Below are positions 1 to 8,112 of a stretch of DNA of 39,688 nucleotides, piece after piece. The notes under the pieces were generated by a model. That model made no database searches and was not told where the DNA came from. It was given only the letters and a program-made list of their open reading frames with translations. Source of the stretch: Chitinophagaceae bacterium (GTDB taxonomy: Bacteria > Bacteroidota > Bacteroidia > Chitinophagales > Chitinophagaceae); contig CANCVE010000032.1 of NCBI GenBank assembly GCA_947381435.1, positions 1 through 39,688 on the forward strand. Reading direction: 5' to 3'. The first letter of the stretch is position 1, and each line of letters begins with the position of its first letter. Position numbers and translations under genes: made by a program.

Positions 1-980
1 TCATAACCCCAACTATTGTTGCTGATAGAAGCACCATGATCGGCAGCATACACCAACGACTCGGCAAAACCACCCGAAGTATCGTGTGGACCGAATGTTT
101 CGCAGCTCATCAGTCGTATTCCCGACGCAAGTGTGCCATCTCCACCTGCAATACCACTAATTCCTTCCCCATTATTATTAACTGCACCAATGATTCCTGC
201 ACAATGTGAACCATGATTGGAATGGAGCGTCAAAGAATCATTGTTATCCAAGAAGTTATGACTAAAGCCTACTGCAATATTCTGCGCTAGGTCTGGATGA
301 TGTAGATTAATGGCATTGTCATGAACAGAAACAATGACATCAGGGTCACCAGTGGTAATTGCCCACGCTTTCAGCATGGATATATCCTTGCCTGCCGTAC
401 CATTATACTGCCCCGTGTTGTTTAAATTCCATTGATAAAGAAAAGTTGGGTCATTGGGCGTAAAGGGAGGCGGTGGATTGTACTGAATTGATGCTTTAAA
501 AACAGGTTCAACCATATCGAATGCACCCGTGTTTTTATAAGCCGCCAAAACTTCCTTTACATTTATCGTACCATCAAAAGAAACAGCATACCAAAGATCA
601 AAACCCCATGATTGGTGCTTTTTATACAATTCACCATCCTGCATGATGCAGCCAAAAAGAGAGTTCTTTTTAGCTAAATGATACTTTTTATTGAGAGAAT
701 CAACCGAAGCGATACCGAAAAGCACGTTTCCAGAAGCATCTGTTTTGATGTTATCCAAGTTATATCGGAAGCGAGGCTGAAATTTTAGGTTTAATCTATT
801 GGCTTTATAAGCCGAAGCAGGAACTTTAGCAATATCGATGGCAGGACGACTTCCTTTAGAAACAATGGGAATTATTGGCTGCCCAAAAACAACATTCCCC
901 ATTAAAAGGCAAGTAAAAACGAACAAATTTTTATTGATAACCGCCCTAATCAGGGAATAATTGGGTAAAAGCATTGCCAT
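1..980 (-). CDS. S8 (subtilisin-like) serine peptidase, 3' end cut by window edge
   Basis: Open minus-strand frame from ATG at 980 to the window edge, about 326 residues. A hydrophobic segment near residues 18-35 (NLFVFTCLLMGNVVFG) looks like a secretion signal. The stretch VSVHDNAINLHHPDL carries the catalytic Asp (about residue 221), HGSHCAGIIGA carries the catalytic His (about 256), and ISNSSWGY just before the edge matches the substrate-binding segment of subtilases. The catalytic Ser motif lies outside the window. About 200 residues precede the peptidase domain and probably form a propeptide. The role inferred is a secreted protease; many relatives in this phylum end in a T9SS sorting domain, which cannot be checked here. 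An in-frame ATG at 974 is an alternative start. Confidence 0.88.
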   Translation of the reverse strand, partial: MAMLLPNYSLIRAVINKNLFVFTCLLMGNVVFGQPIIPIVSKGSRPAIDIAKVPASAYKANRLNLKFQPRFRYNLDNIKTDASGNVLFGIASVDSLNKKYHLAKKNSLFGCIMQDGELYKKHQSWGFDLWYAVSFDGTINVKEVLAAYKNTGAFDMVEPVFKASIQYNPPPPFTPNDPTFLYQWNLNNTGQYNGTAGKDISMLKAWAITTGDPDVIVSVHDNAINLHHPDLAQNIAVGFSHNFLDNNDSLTLHSNHGSHCAGIIGAVNNNGEGISGIAGGDGTLASGIRLMSCETFGPHDTSGGFAESLVYAADHGASISNNSWGY

Positions 981-1141
981 CGGAGTATATAATCAGTTGC
1001 TAAGATAAGGTGAGGCATATATATGGCACTTAATATTTTTTTCATTGATACCATAATACAAATTGTACTTTATAAAGCAATATCTAATGAACGAATTAAG
1101 AAGCTTAGGTAAATAAAATGTTGTCTTGGTTTAATGTACTA

Positions 1142-1414
1142 TTAAAATAAGTCGCTGTGAGAACCAGTTCTTAAAAGTTGGATTGACCTTTCTTCATCAT
1201 TTTGCACCCAAATCAGCAGCCAATCCGACAAAATGTGACATTCCCAGCATCCATCAAAGTTACCACTTAGTTTATGCGCCTTATATTTAGCTGGAACAGA
1301 GCCAGACAATTCCAACTGCTCAAATAATGTATGAATTAGTTCCAGTTTCAATCCACGTTTCTTACACAGTTTGTAATCTTTCTCAAACTGTCTTGTGGTT
1401 TGAAGGGAGAACAT
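1142..1414 (-). CDS. YafQ-like toxin, RelE/ParE superfamily
   Basis: A 90-residue protein of typical RelE-fold size. The C-terminal half carries the YafQ pattern: HKLSG, then CHILSDWLLIW, then RTGSHSDLF. Residues His47, His60, Asp64, His86 and Phe90 line up with the residues important in E. coli YafQ (His50, His63, Asp67, His87, Phe91), so ribosome-dependent mRNA cleavage is expected. The start is only 3 nt after the stop of the upstream 63-codon gene, which is the usual antitoxin-toxin operon arrangement. All active-site positions are present, so the toxin is probably intact. Confidence 0.85.
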   Translation of the reverse strand: MFSLQTTRQFEKDYKLCKKRGLKLELIHTLFEQLELSGSVPAKYKAHKLSGNFDGCWECHILSDWLLIWVQNDEERSIQLLRTGSHSDLF

Positions 1415-1417
1415 GAG

Positions 1418-1609
1418 CTATTTATTTAAGAATGAAATTAACTCCTTAGTGTTTTTATGCTTTGTAACCTTTCCTTCTTTAGCATCTGCCAAAGATTGAG
1501 CAGATGTAACGTTTGGTTCCTCGTGAATTTTAATGAAAGGCAAAGTCTTCACGAACTCCAAGAAAGGTTTCGCTTGTTTATTATCTGTATCAATGCTAAT
1601 GAAAACCAT
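1418..1609 (-). CDS. Probable antitoxin partner of the YafQ-like toxin
   Basis: A 63-residue protein starting at ATG 1609 (MVFISIDTDNKQ). An upstream in-frame TTG at 1618 would add three residues but is less likely. It stops 3 nt before the toxin start, so the two are almost certainly co-transcribed. The C-terminal half (SLADAKEGKVTKHKN) is charged and probably is the toxin-binding segment. I do not see a clear ribbon-helix-helix N-terminus as in DinJ/RelB, so the antitoxin fold is uncertain. The call rests mainly on gene order and size. Confidence 0.7.
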   Translation of the reverse strand: MVFISIDTDNKQAKPFLEFVKTLPFIKIHEEPNVTSAQSLADAKEGKVTKHKNTKELISFLNK

Positions 1610-1759
1610 ATTGTACAATTTTTACTACAAACTTACTGTAAATAATCAGAAAGAATAGATTTACAGTGCTTAGCTTACAATATAAGTAGATGATGACGCT
1701 TACATGATATAAGAATTAGACATCTTCTATTGAATCGCGCTCAATCATATTCAACAGTT

Positions 1760-2380
1760 CTACCTAGCCCACAACTTCACGCCCAATTGAATCCCAAAAT
1801 AATTGCAAGAATTATAACTTATGCCATTGGCAGTGCTTGCATGCACACCATCAAAGTTTAAATAGCTATAATCTAGGTTTGTAAACAGACTTAATCCCTT
1901 GGTTACAAAATAATTTAGGTCGGTAGAGACAGAATAATAATCTCCCCAGGTTTTATAATCGTAAGTGCCATTATTAACATTGGCGCTGTTGTCTAAAAAG
2001 TTCCTTAACCGTATATATCCAATTCCGAGCTTGGGAACAATTAAAAGTTTATTGCCCAATTTACTATAATAACTAGCATAAACCCCTGCCCTACCAAACT
2101 TACCTACGGAACTATTGCCAACATATTCGGTGCTTTTTAAAGAAGAGTAACTATGCTGGTACTGACAACCAAAACCATAGTTCTTATATAATTGAAATTG
2201 CAGGTCGATAGTTGAGGGATTGTTTGAATTGTATGATTTTGCAATAAAATTATTTCCATGGAAAGAGCTAAAACCAGTAGACATTCCAATAGCGAAAGAA
2301 CCCTTGTAGGTATTAAACGGCTTTTGGGAATAAGTAGCATTCCAAGTAATTAAAACAAAAATTAGGCAAAGTATTCTCAT
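1760..2380 (-). CDS. Outer-membrane beta-barrel-like protein, function unknown
   Basis: A 206-residue protein. Residues 1-18 (MRILCLIFVLITWNATYS followed by QK) form a signal peptide. The rest alternates polar and aromatic residues (for example YGFGCQYQHSYSS and LSLFTNLDYSYLNF) and ends NYFGIQLGVKLWAR, a terminal beta-strand pattern typical of small outer-membrane barrels. No specific family is recognised. Its start overlaps the stop of the upstream lipoprotein gene by 4 bp (ATGA), so the two are probably translationally coupled and may form one envelope complex. Confidence 0.72.
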   Translation of the reverse strand: MRILCLIFVLITWNATYSQKPFNTYKGSFAIGMSTGFSSFHGNNFIAKSYNSNNPSTIDLQFQLYKNYGFGCQYQHSYSSLKSTEYVGNSSVGKFGRAGVYASYYSKLGNKLLIVPKLGIGYIRLRNFLDNSANVNNGTYDYKTWGDYYSVSTDLNYFVTKGLSLFTNLDYSYLNFDGVHASTANGISYNSCNYFGIQLGVKLWAR

Positions 2381-2787
2381 CTAATATAGACTTTAATGGT
2401 GTTTAAATTGGAATAATAGTTTTGAAAATGGCTAGTATCTATGGACACTTTATCATTGTAACTGAATGGATAGAAAGGATTGCGCGTGGAATCACGAGAA
2501 TAGTATCCATCTTGAAGTTTTAAGAAGTAGCCCCCATTGCAAGCTGGAAAAGCAAAACTAAAATTCCCTTCAATGTCTGTATTTCTTACAGATGATACTG
2601 CATATCCTCCAGAACCACCATAACCTGGTCCTGAATTAAAGATTGATACTTGAAAGTTTGGGATTGCACGATTTGTGCTGTCTACTATTCTTCCTTTGAT
2701 AGTATAGAATGTGTTTCCATCAAACTCCAATTTGATACATCCAACCAAAAGGAAAAGTAATAATGAAAGTAAAATAGTGTTTCTCAT
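2377..2787 (-). CDS. Lipoprotein with carboxypeptidase-regulatory-like domain
   Basis: A 136-residue protein with an N-terminal hydrophobic segment and the lipobox LLVGC (Cys16), so it should be lipidated. From about residue 28 it reads YTIKGRIVDSTNRAIPNFQVSIFN and later NTDIEGNFSFAF, the pattern of a CarboxypepD_reg-like beta-sandwich, which often anchors or decorates envelope proteins in Bacteroidota. It is the first gene of a two-gene operon with the beta-barrel gene (4-bp overlap). The region upstream holds a weak -7-like sequence near 2791-2798. Exact role unknown. Confidence 0.75.
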   Translation of the reverse strand: MRNTILLSLLLFLLVGCIKLEFDGNTFYTIKGRIVDSTNRAIPNFQVSIFNSGPGYGGSGGYAVSSVRNTDIEGNFSFAFPACNGGYFLKLQDGYYSRDSTRNPFYPFSYNDKVSIDTSHFQNYYSNLNTIKVYIR

Positions 2788-2970
2788 AGTAAAAGCTATT
2801 TATGGTTTAACATGATTATTCTAGTAATTTTTATTGATACTAATACTGAGTAAAAATAAAAGGATTGATTTGAGTTTCTAACAATTTGGAGTCAATTCAA
2901 CCCTAATTAAACGTTAAAGAGAGAATCCATCTACATAAAATATGCTGCCCGAAACATTTTAGAACCACCC

Positions 2971-3154
2971 CGAACTCATATCGGGGGAGTTATAAATGAC
3001 TTCGGGGTCGCACGAGATGACTTCGGGGTCGCCCGAACTCACTTCGGGGGAGTTATAAATGACTTCGGGGTCGCCCTAGATAACTTCGGGGTCGCCCGAA
3101 CTCACTTCAGGGGAGTTATAAATGACTTCGGGGTCGCCCTAGATGACTTCGGGG
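2971..3154. repeat. Three tandem copies of a 63-bp repeat made of 21-bp modules
   Basis: Copies start at 2971, 3034 and 3097, an exact 63-bp period. Each copy consists of three 21-bp modules sharing the core ACTTCGGGG (one module reads CTTCGGGGGAGTT, two read CTTCGGGGTCGCC). It fills most of the 444-bp gap between the lipoprotein and the S9 peptidase and ends 8 bp before the peptidase's -7 element. One frame is stop-free from 2911 to 3171 but has no start codon, so it is not called as coding. Confidence 0.9.
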
Positions 3155-3162
3155 AATACTTT

Positions 3163-3170
3163 TATCTTTG
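3163..3170 (+). promoter_or_regulatory. -7 element (TATCTTTG) for the S9 peptidase gene
   Basis: Exact match to the Bacteroidota TAnnTTTG -7 consensus, 61 nt upstream of the ATG at 3232. The -33 position falls at the end of the 63-bp array, where TTCG replaces TTTG. Confidence 0.6.
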
Positions 3171-3231
3171 AAACAAGAAAATTTTTACGAATTGAATACT
3201 TCTTTATTCAATCTTTCTTAATCTTTACAAC

Positions 3232-5373
3232 ATGAAGAAACTATTATCGGTTATTATTGCAGTTAGCACTATCGGATATAATAGTGCGTGTATTGCGCAG
3301 CAAAATATTAATAAAATGAAATTAAAGTACCCCGAGACAAGGAAAGATGAAACAGTGAAGGATGAATATTTTGGCAATACCGTTTCCGATCCCTACAGAT
3401 GGTTGGAAGATGATACTTCTGCCGAAACGAAGGCGTGGGTGAAAGAAGAAAACCTAGTAACACAACAATTCCTAAAGGAGATTCCTTTTAGAGATAAGAT
3501 ACGAGCAAGACTTGAAGCATTATGGAATTATGAGCGCTACTCTGCCCCATCCAAAGAAGGAAAATATACTTACTTCTACAAGAATACTGGCTTGCAAAAC
3601 CAGTCGGTTTTATATAGACAATTGGATAATAATGAGCCAGAAGTATTTCTCGATCCTAATACTTTTTCTGCAAAAGGCACTACTTCGCTTGCAGGAATTA
3701 ACTTTTCGAAAGATGGCTCTTTGGCAGCGTATCAAATATCGGAAGGAGGATCAGATTGGCGAAAGGTTATTGTGATTGATGCCATAAGCAAACAAATAAA
3801 AGACGACACTTTGCATGATGTAAAGTTTAGCGGTATTGCATGGAAGGGAACAGAAGGGTTTTATTATAGTAGTTACGATAAACCAAAGAATGGTAGCCAA
3901 CTCTCGGGGAAAACACAAGTGCATAAACTGTATTATCACCAATTAGGTACACCACAAAGTAGCGATAAACTAATATTTGGTGGCGATGCACAGCCTCGTA
4001 GATATGTTGGTGGTGGTATTACTGAGAATGGAAAGTGGTTGATTATTACTGCTGCAAACTCTACCTATGGTAATGAAGTTTATGTGCAAGACCTCTCCAT
4101 TCCTGATGCACCAATTGTTACTGTGGTAGATAACATGAATAACTCTACAGATATAATTGAGGCTGATGACCAATACTTTTATTTAGTTACTGATAAACAT
4201 GCTCCGAATAAAAAGATTGTAGTAGCCCCTTTAAGTAAACCACAACCTGAAAACTGGAAAGATCTTGTGCCTGAAACTAAGAATGTGCTGGACGTAAATA
4301 CTGGTGGTGGCTATTTGTTTTGCAGCTATTTAAAGGATGCAGTTTCTCAAGTTTTGCAGTATGATTTTAAAGGAAATAAACTACGTGAGATTGCATTGCC
4401 GGGCGTGGGCACAGCTTCTGGCTTTGGAGGAAAAGTACATGATAAAGAAGTGTATTATACATTTACCTCCTACACTTATCCTTCGACTATCTTTAAATTG
4501 GATGTGGCCAATGGTAAGACAGAAGTATTTAAAAAGCTAGATGTGAAGTTTAATCCCGCTGACTTTGAATCGAAACAAGTGTTTTATCCTTCAAAAGATG
4601 GCACTAAGATTCCAATGATTATTACTTACAAAAAAGGAATAAAGCTAGATGGAAGGAATCCTACAGTGCTATATGGCTATGGCGGATTTAGCATTAGCCT
4701 CACCCCTGCTTTTAGTACGGCAAACATTGTATTGCTAGAAAATGGAGGTGTTTATGCAGTTCCCAACCTGAGAGGTGGTGGAGAATATGGTGCTGAGTGG
4801 CACAATGCAGGAACGAAGACTAAGAAGCAAAATGTTTTTGATGACTTTATTGCTGCCGCAGAATACTTGAAAACCAATGGATATACTTCTACAGATTATT
4901 TGGCAATTTCGGGTGGATCAAATGGTGGATTATTGGTAGGTGCTACCATGACACAGCGACCAGATTTGTGTAAAGTGGCCTTGCCTGCAGTGGGCGTTCT
5001 GGATATGCTGCGCTATCATAAGTTTACTGCCGGTGCAGGATGGGCTTACGATTATGGCACTTCGGAAGATAATAAAGAGATGTTTGACTACTTGAAAGGA
5101 TATTCGCCTTTGCATAATTTAAAAGCAGGTACACATTATCCGGCAACAATGGTTACCACCGCCGATCATGACGACCGTGTAGTCCCAGCCCATTCGTTCA
5201 AGTTTGCGGCTACTCTGCAATCGGCTCACAATGGAGACAATCCTGTATTGATACGCATAGAAACACAGGCAGGGCATGGTGCGGGAATGAGTACGCAGCA
5301 AGTAATTAATGGAGCTACGGATAAATGGGCTTTCCTGTTTTATAATATGGGGATCATTCCAACTGCATTATAG
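3232..5373 (+). CDS. Prolyl oligopeptidase family (S9A) serine peptidase, secreted
   Basis: A 713-residue protein, the usual length for S9A enzymes, which cut short peptides after proline. Residues 1-22 are a signal peptide (ending ACIAQQ). The N-terminal domain begins with YPETRKDETVKDEYFG and DPYRWLED, typical of the family, followed by a seven-bladed propeller region. The hydrolase domain carries the full triad: Ser563 in SGGSNGG, Asp647 in DHDDRVVP and His682 in AGHGAG. These match porcine POP Ser554, Asp641 and His680 in spacing. It is a single-gene unit converging on lepA. The promoter is at 3163 and the likely terminator is at 5478. Confidence 0.96.
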   Translation: MKKLLSVIIAVSTIGYNSACIAQQNINKMKLKYPETRKDETVKDEYFGNTVSDPYRWLEDDTSAETKAWVKEENLVTQQFLKEIPFRDKIRARLEALWNYERYSAPSKEGKYTYFYKNTGLQNQSVLYRQLDNNEPEVFLDPNTFSAKGTTSLAGINFSKDGSLAAYQISEGGSDWRKVIVIDAISKQIKDDTLHDVKFSGIAWKGTEGFYYSSYDKPKNGSQLSGKTQVHKLYYHQLGTPQSSDKLIFGGDAQPRRYVGGGITENGKWLIITAANSTYGNEVYVQDLSIPDAPIVTVVDNMNNSTDIIEADDQYFYLVTDKHAPNKKIVVAPLSKPQPENWKDLVPETKNVLDVNTGGGYLFCSYLKDAVSQVLQYDFKGNKLREIALPGVGTASGFGGKVHDKEVYYTFTSYTYPSTIFKLDVANGKTEVFKKLDVKFNPADFESKQVFYPSKDGTKIPMIITYKKGIKLDGRNPTVLYGYGGFSISLTPAFSTANIVLLENGGVYAVPNLRGGGEYGAEWHNAGTKTKKQNVFDDFIAAAEYLKTNGYTSTDYLAISGGSNGGLLVGATMTQRPDLCKVALPAVGVLDMLRYHKFTAGAGWAYDYGTSEDNKEMFDYLKGYSPLHNLKAGTHYPATMVTTADHDDRVVPAHSFKFAATLQSAHNGDNPVLIRIETQAGHGAGMSTQQVINGATDKWAFLFYNMGIIPTAL

Positions 5374-5388
5374 TAAAAAAGGTATAAC

Positions 5389-5460
5389 ACATAGAAACAT
5401 AGGGAGATAGGAAACATAGATAAGGTGTACGATGTTTCCTATCTCCCTATATTTCTATGT
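5389..5460. repeat. Large inverted repeat, 29-bp arms (28/29 match)
   Basis: Arms at 5389-5417 and 5432-5460 with a 14-nt loop; the single mismatch is the pair 5401/5448 area (A opposite G after complementing). It lies between convergent genes, before a second, separate hairpin. There is no U-tract directly after it on either strand, so it is not a standard terminator. Confidence 0.85.
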
Positions 5461-5477
5461 ATTGATTTTGGAAACAA

Positions 5478-5514
5478 AAATCCCCAATACGATACAACAT
5501 CATATTGGGGATTT
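5478..5514. terminator. Bidirectional intrinsic terminator between S9 peptidase and lepA
   Basis: Perfect 12-bp arms (5478-5489 and 5503-5514, core TCCCCAATA) with a 13-nt loop. On the minus strand the stem is followed by TTTTTGTTT, a good termination tract for lepA, which ends 43 bp upstream of it. The plus strand has only a short T run. Confidence 0.7.
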
Positions 5515-5556
5515 ACATTACGAAATACTTATAACTTGCAACGTATAAATAACTGC

Positions 5557-7341
5557 TTAGTCCAGTTTCAATACCGCCAAGAAAGCTTCTTGTGGCACTT
5601 CTACATTGCCTATTTGGCGCATACGTTTCTTACCCTCTTTTTGCTTTTCCAATAGTTTACGCTTACGGCTAATATCACCACCATAACATTTGGCAGTAAC
5701 ATCCTTACGCATGGCACTAATGTTTTCGCGGGCAATAACCTTTGCTCCAATAGCAGCCTGTATGGCAATCTGAAACTGTTGTTTAGTCAATAATTCCTTT
5801 AGTTTTTCGCAAAGCTTACGGCCAAAGTCTGCCGCACGACTGCGGTGAATTAATGCACTCAAGGCATCCACCTTTTCGCCATTCAACAGTATATCCATCT
5901 TCACAATATCTGCATCACGCATACCAATTGGCGTATAATCGAACGATGCATAACCACGTGTCTGGCTCTTTAGCTTATCATAAAAGTCGAATACTATTTC
6001 CGTCAATGGAAGTTCGAAAGTAAGTTCCACCCTTGTTGGCGTAAGATAAGATTGGTTCAATAAATTACCTCTTTTACCCAAACAAAGCGTCATGATATTA
6101 CCAATATAATCTGGCGAAGAAATGATTTGCGCTCGGATATATGGTTCTTCAATCCTATCAATTCTAGTAGGATCAGGCATTTCGGAAGGATTATTTACAA
6201 TAATCTTTTCTCCTTTAGAACTGTAAGCAATGAAACCCACATTCGGCACCGTAGTAATAACTGTTTGGTTAAATTCACGTTCCAAACGTTCCTGAATGAT
6301 TTCCATGTGCAACAAACCAAGGAACCCGCAACGGAAACCAAAGCCCAAAGCCTGAGAAGTTTCTAATTCGAAAGTAAGAGATGCATCATTCAATTGTAGC
6401 TTATCCATACATTCTCTCAACTCTTCAAAAGCATCAGTTTCTACAGGATAAATACCAGCAAATACCATTGGCTTCACTTCCTTAAACCCGTTAATCATCA
6501 AACCCGGGTTATTAGCGAGGGTAATCGTATCACCCACTTTTACCTCTTTTGCATTCTTGATACCGGTAATGATATAGCCCACATCTCCCGCCTTAACTTC
6601 ATCTTTGGCAGTCATCGAAAGTTTCAATACGCCCACTTCATCAGCATTATAATCCATACCAGAGGCAATGAAACGTATCTTGTCATTCTTTTTCAATACC
6701 CCATTCATAATGCGGTAATAAATGATTATCCCTCTAAAACTATTGTAAACACTATCAAATATCAATGCTTGCAGTGGTGCATCATAATCCCCTTTTGGCG
6801 CAGGAATGCGTTCTATAATGGCTTCCAATATTCCTTCAATACCAATACCACTCTTTCCACTAGCCAATAAAATGTCTTCTACCTTACAGCCAATCAAATC
6901 AATAATCTGGTCTTGAACTTCTGGAATCATTGCTCCATCCATATCAATCTTGTTGATTACAGGGATGATTTCCAAATCATTTTCTATTGCCAAATATAAA
7001 TTACTGATAGTTTGAGCCTGAATCCCTTGGCTCGCATCCACCAACAGCAAAGCACCTTCGCAAGCGGCCAATGCACGGCTAACTTCATAGCTAAAGTCAA
7101 CGTGACCGGGGGTGTCTATGAGGTTTAAAACGTAGTTCGTTCCTTTTGAAGGATAGTTTATTTGTATGGCGTGGCTCTTAATGGTAATCCCTTTTTCACG
7201 TTCCAAGTCCATATCATCCAATACTTGGTTCATCATATCGCGTTCTCCAATAGTCTTGGTATGTTCCAATAGACGATCTGCCAAAGTGCTTTTTCCGTGA
7301 TCGATGTGTGCAATGATGCAAAAATTCCTGATATTCTTCAT
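5557..7341 (-). CDS. lepA: Elongation factor 4 (LepA), translational GTPase
   Basis: A 594-residue protein close to the usual 600. It starts [19 protein letters not shown], with G1 [10 protein letters not shown]2 in [10 protein letters not shown]3 DTPGHVDF and G4 NKID. The EF-G-like domains follow ([20 protein letters not shown]), and then the LepA-specific C-terminal domain ([32 protein letters not shown]). LepA acts on the ribosome and promotes back-translocation or correct 30S biogenesis. It is transcribed alone. A TATATTTG -7 element ends 8 nt before the ATG, so the leader must be extremely short. Confidence 0.99.
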   Translation of the reverse strand: MKNIRNFCIIAHIDHGKSTLADRLLEHTKTIGERDMMNQVLDDMDLEREKGITIKSHAIQINYPSKGTNYVLNLIDTPGHVDFSYEVSRALAACEGALLLVDASQGIQAQTISNLYLAIENDLEIIPVINKIDMDGAMIPEVQDQIIDLIGCKVEDILLASGKSGIGIEGILEAIIERIPAPKGDYDAPLQALIFDSVYNSFRGIIIYYRIMNGVLKKNDKIRFIASGMDYNADEVGVLKLSMTAKDEVKAGDVGYIITGIKNAKEVKVGDTITLANNPGLMINGFKEVKPMVFAGIYPVETDAFEELRECMDKLQLNDASLTFELETSQALGFGFRCGFLGLLHMEIIQERLEREFNQTVITTVPNVGFIAYSSKGEKIIVNNPSEMPDPTRIDRIEEPYIRAQIISSPDYIGNIMTLCLGKRGNLLNQSYLTPTRVELTFELPLTEIVFDFYDKLKSQTRGYASFDYTPIGMRDADIVKMDILLNGEKVDALSALIHRSRAADFGRKLCEKLKELLTKQQFQIAIQAAIGAKVIARENISAMRKDVTAKCYGGDISRKRKLLEKQKEGKKRMRQIGNVEVPQEAFLAVLKLD

Positions 7342-7349
7342 AACTGTGG

Positions 7350-7357
7350 CAAATATA
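7350..7357 (-). promoter_or_regulatory. -7 element (TATATTTG) for lepA
   Basis: Exact TAnnTTTG match on the minus strand, ending 8 nt before the lepA ATG at 7341. Initiation here would leave a nearly leaderless mRNA. No convincing -33 TTG at standard spacing. Confidence 0.5.
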
Positions 7358-7689
7358 GCGGTACAAAAGCCAATTTGAGAATTGAGGGTAAATTGTTAGT
7401 TATTAATGTGGGAAGATTGGGGAATTGAATTATCGAATAACCTGAAATTATTCTTTCAATTAATAGTAATTCATTTTTTAAAATTCATTGAAGCTAAATC
7501 AGAATTATCCCATTTAGCAAATTGGATTCTAACGTTCGAGTTATTTGTTTTTCCTTGTGTATTTTATAGAGAAACATTTGAGTAGTAAACAACGGTCTCA
7601 TCACCTTATCCACATACCCATTCATCACGAACCCTCATCTTAACTAGGCTTCAAAAAAGACTTTTTATTTCACAAATATCAAAATACAT
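7358..7689. other. Non-coding gap upstream of lepA, no feature seen
   Basis: About 330 bp of AT-rich sequence between the lepA promoter and the palindromic array. No convincing ORF, RNA gene or repeat was found. Minus-strand transcripts from the adhesin would have to cross it to reach lepA, but the terminator at 8058-8085 makes that unlikely. Confidence 0.5.
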
Positions 7690-7945
7690 ATAAAAAGTCT
7701 TGAAAAGATGTCATACGTCACGGCGTATGACATCTTTTCAAGACTTTTTACAACTAACGTCACGGCGTACGACATCTTTTCAAGACTTTTCATGTCATAC
7801 ACTGTGACGTATTCGATAAATTAAAGTCCTTTTACGTCGTACGTCGTGACGCATGATATAAAATGAAGACTTTTTATGTCGTACGTCGTCGTTGATGACA
7901 TAAAAAGTGTTTTTGAACCCATAACGTCGTGACGTATGACATCAA
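7690..7945. repeat. Degenerate palindromic array, about 6 units of about 42 bp
   Basis: Six variants of a core resembling GTCRTACGTCRYGACG (R purine, Y pyrimidine), centred near 7720, 7762, 7803, 7846, 7886 and 7930. They are separated by spacers with AAGACTTTT-type sequence. The first unit is a perfect palindrome: 27-bp arms 7691-7717 and 7724-7750 around TCACGG. The second (7756-7790) is an almost exact direct copy of the right half. Another perfect 12-bp inverted repeat joins 7869-7880 with 7897-7908. No ORF of note is present. Confidence 0.85.
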
Positions 7946-8057
7946 ATGAAAATTATTGAGCCTTATTTCATCATTTCATCAACCTAATTCTTACTTTTCA
8001 TACTCTACCTTTTGTGCTTATTAGGTTAACAGTATCTTTCATTTGCAGAAATAAAAA

Positions 8058-8085
8058 AGTCCCACTCTATCTACTAGAGCAGGAC
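8058..8085 (-). terminator. Intrinsic terminator of the giant adhesin gene
   Basis: On the minus strand AGTCC and GGACT arms plus an inner CTCTA/TAGAG stem (with a 2x2 internal loop) are followed by a TTTTTT tract at 8052-8057. It starts 27 bp after the stop codon at 8113. Confidence 0.72.
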
Positions 8086-8112
8086 TTCTCAATACTAAAA
8101 TCTTCCAATAAA

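Noticed and set aside
2911-3171. Stop-free frame through the 63-bp repeats
   Set aside because: No ATG, GTG or TTG before or in the repeats in that frame; the frame is open simply because the period is a multiple of three.
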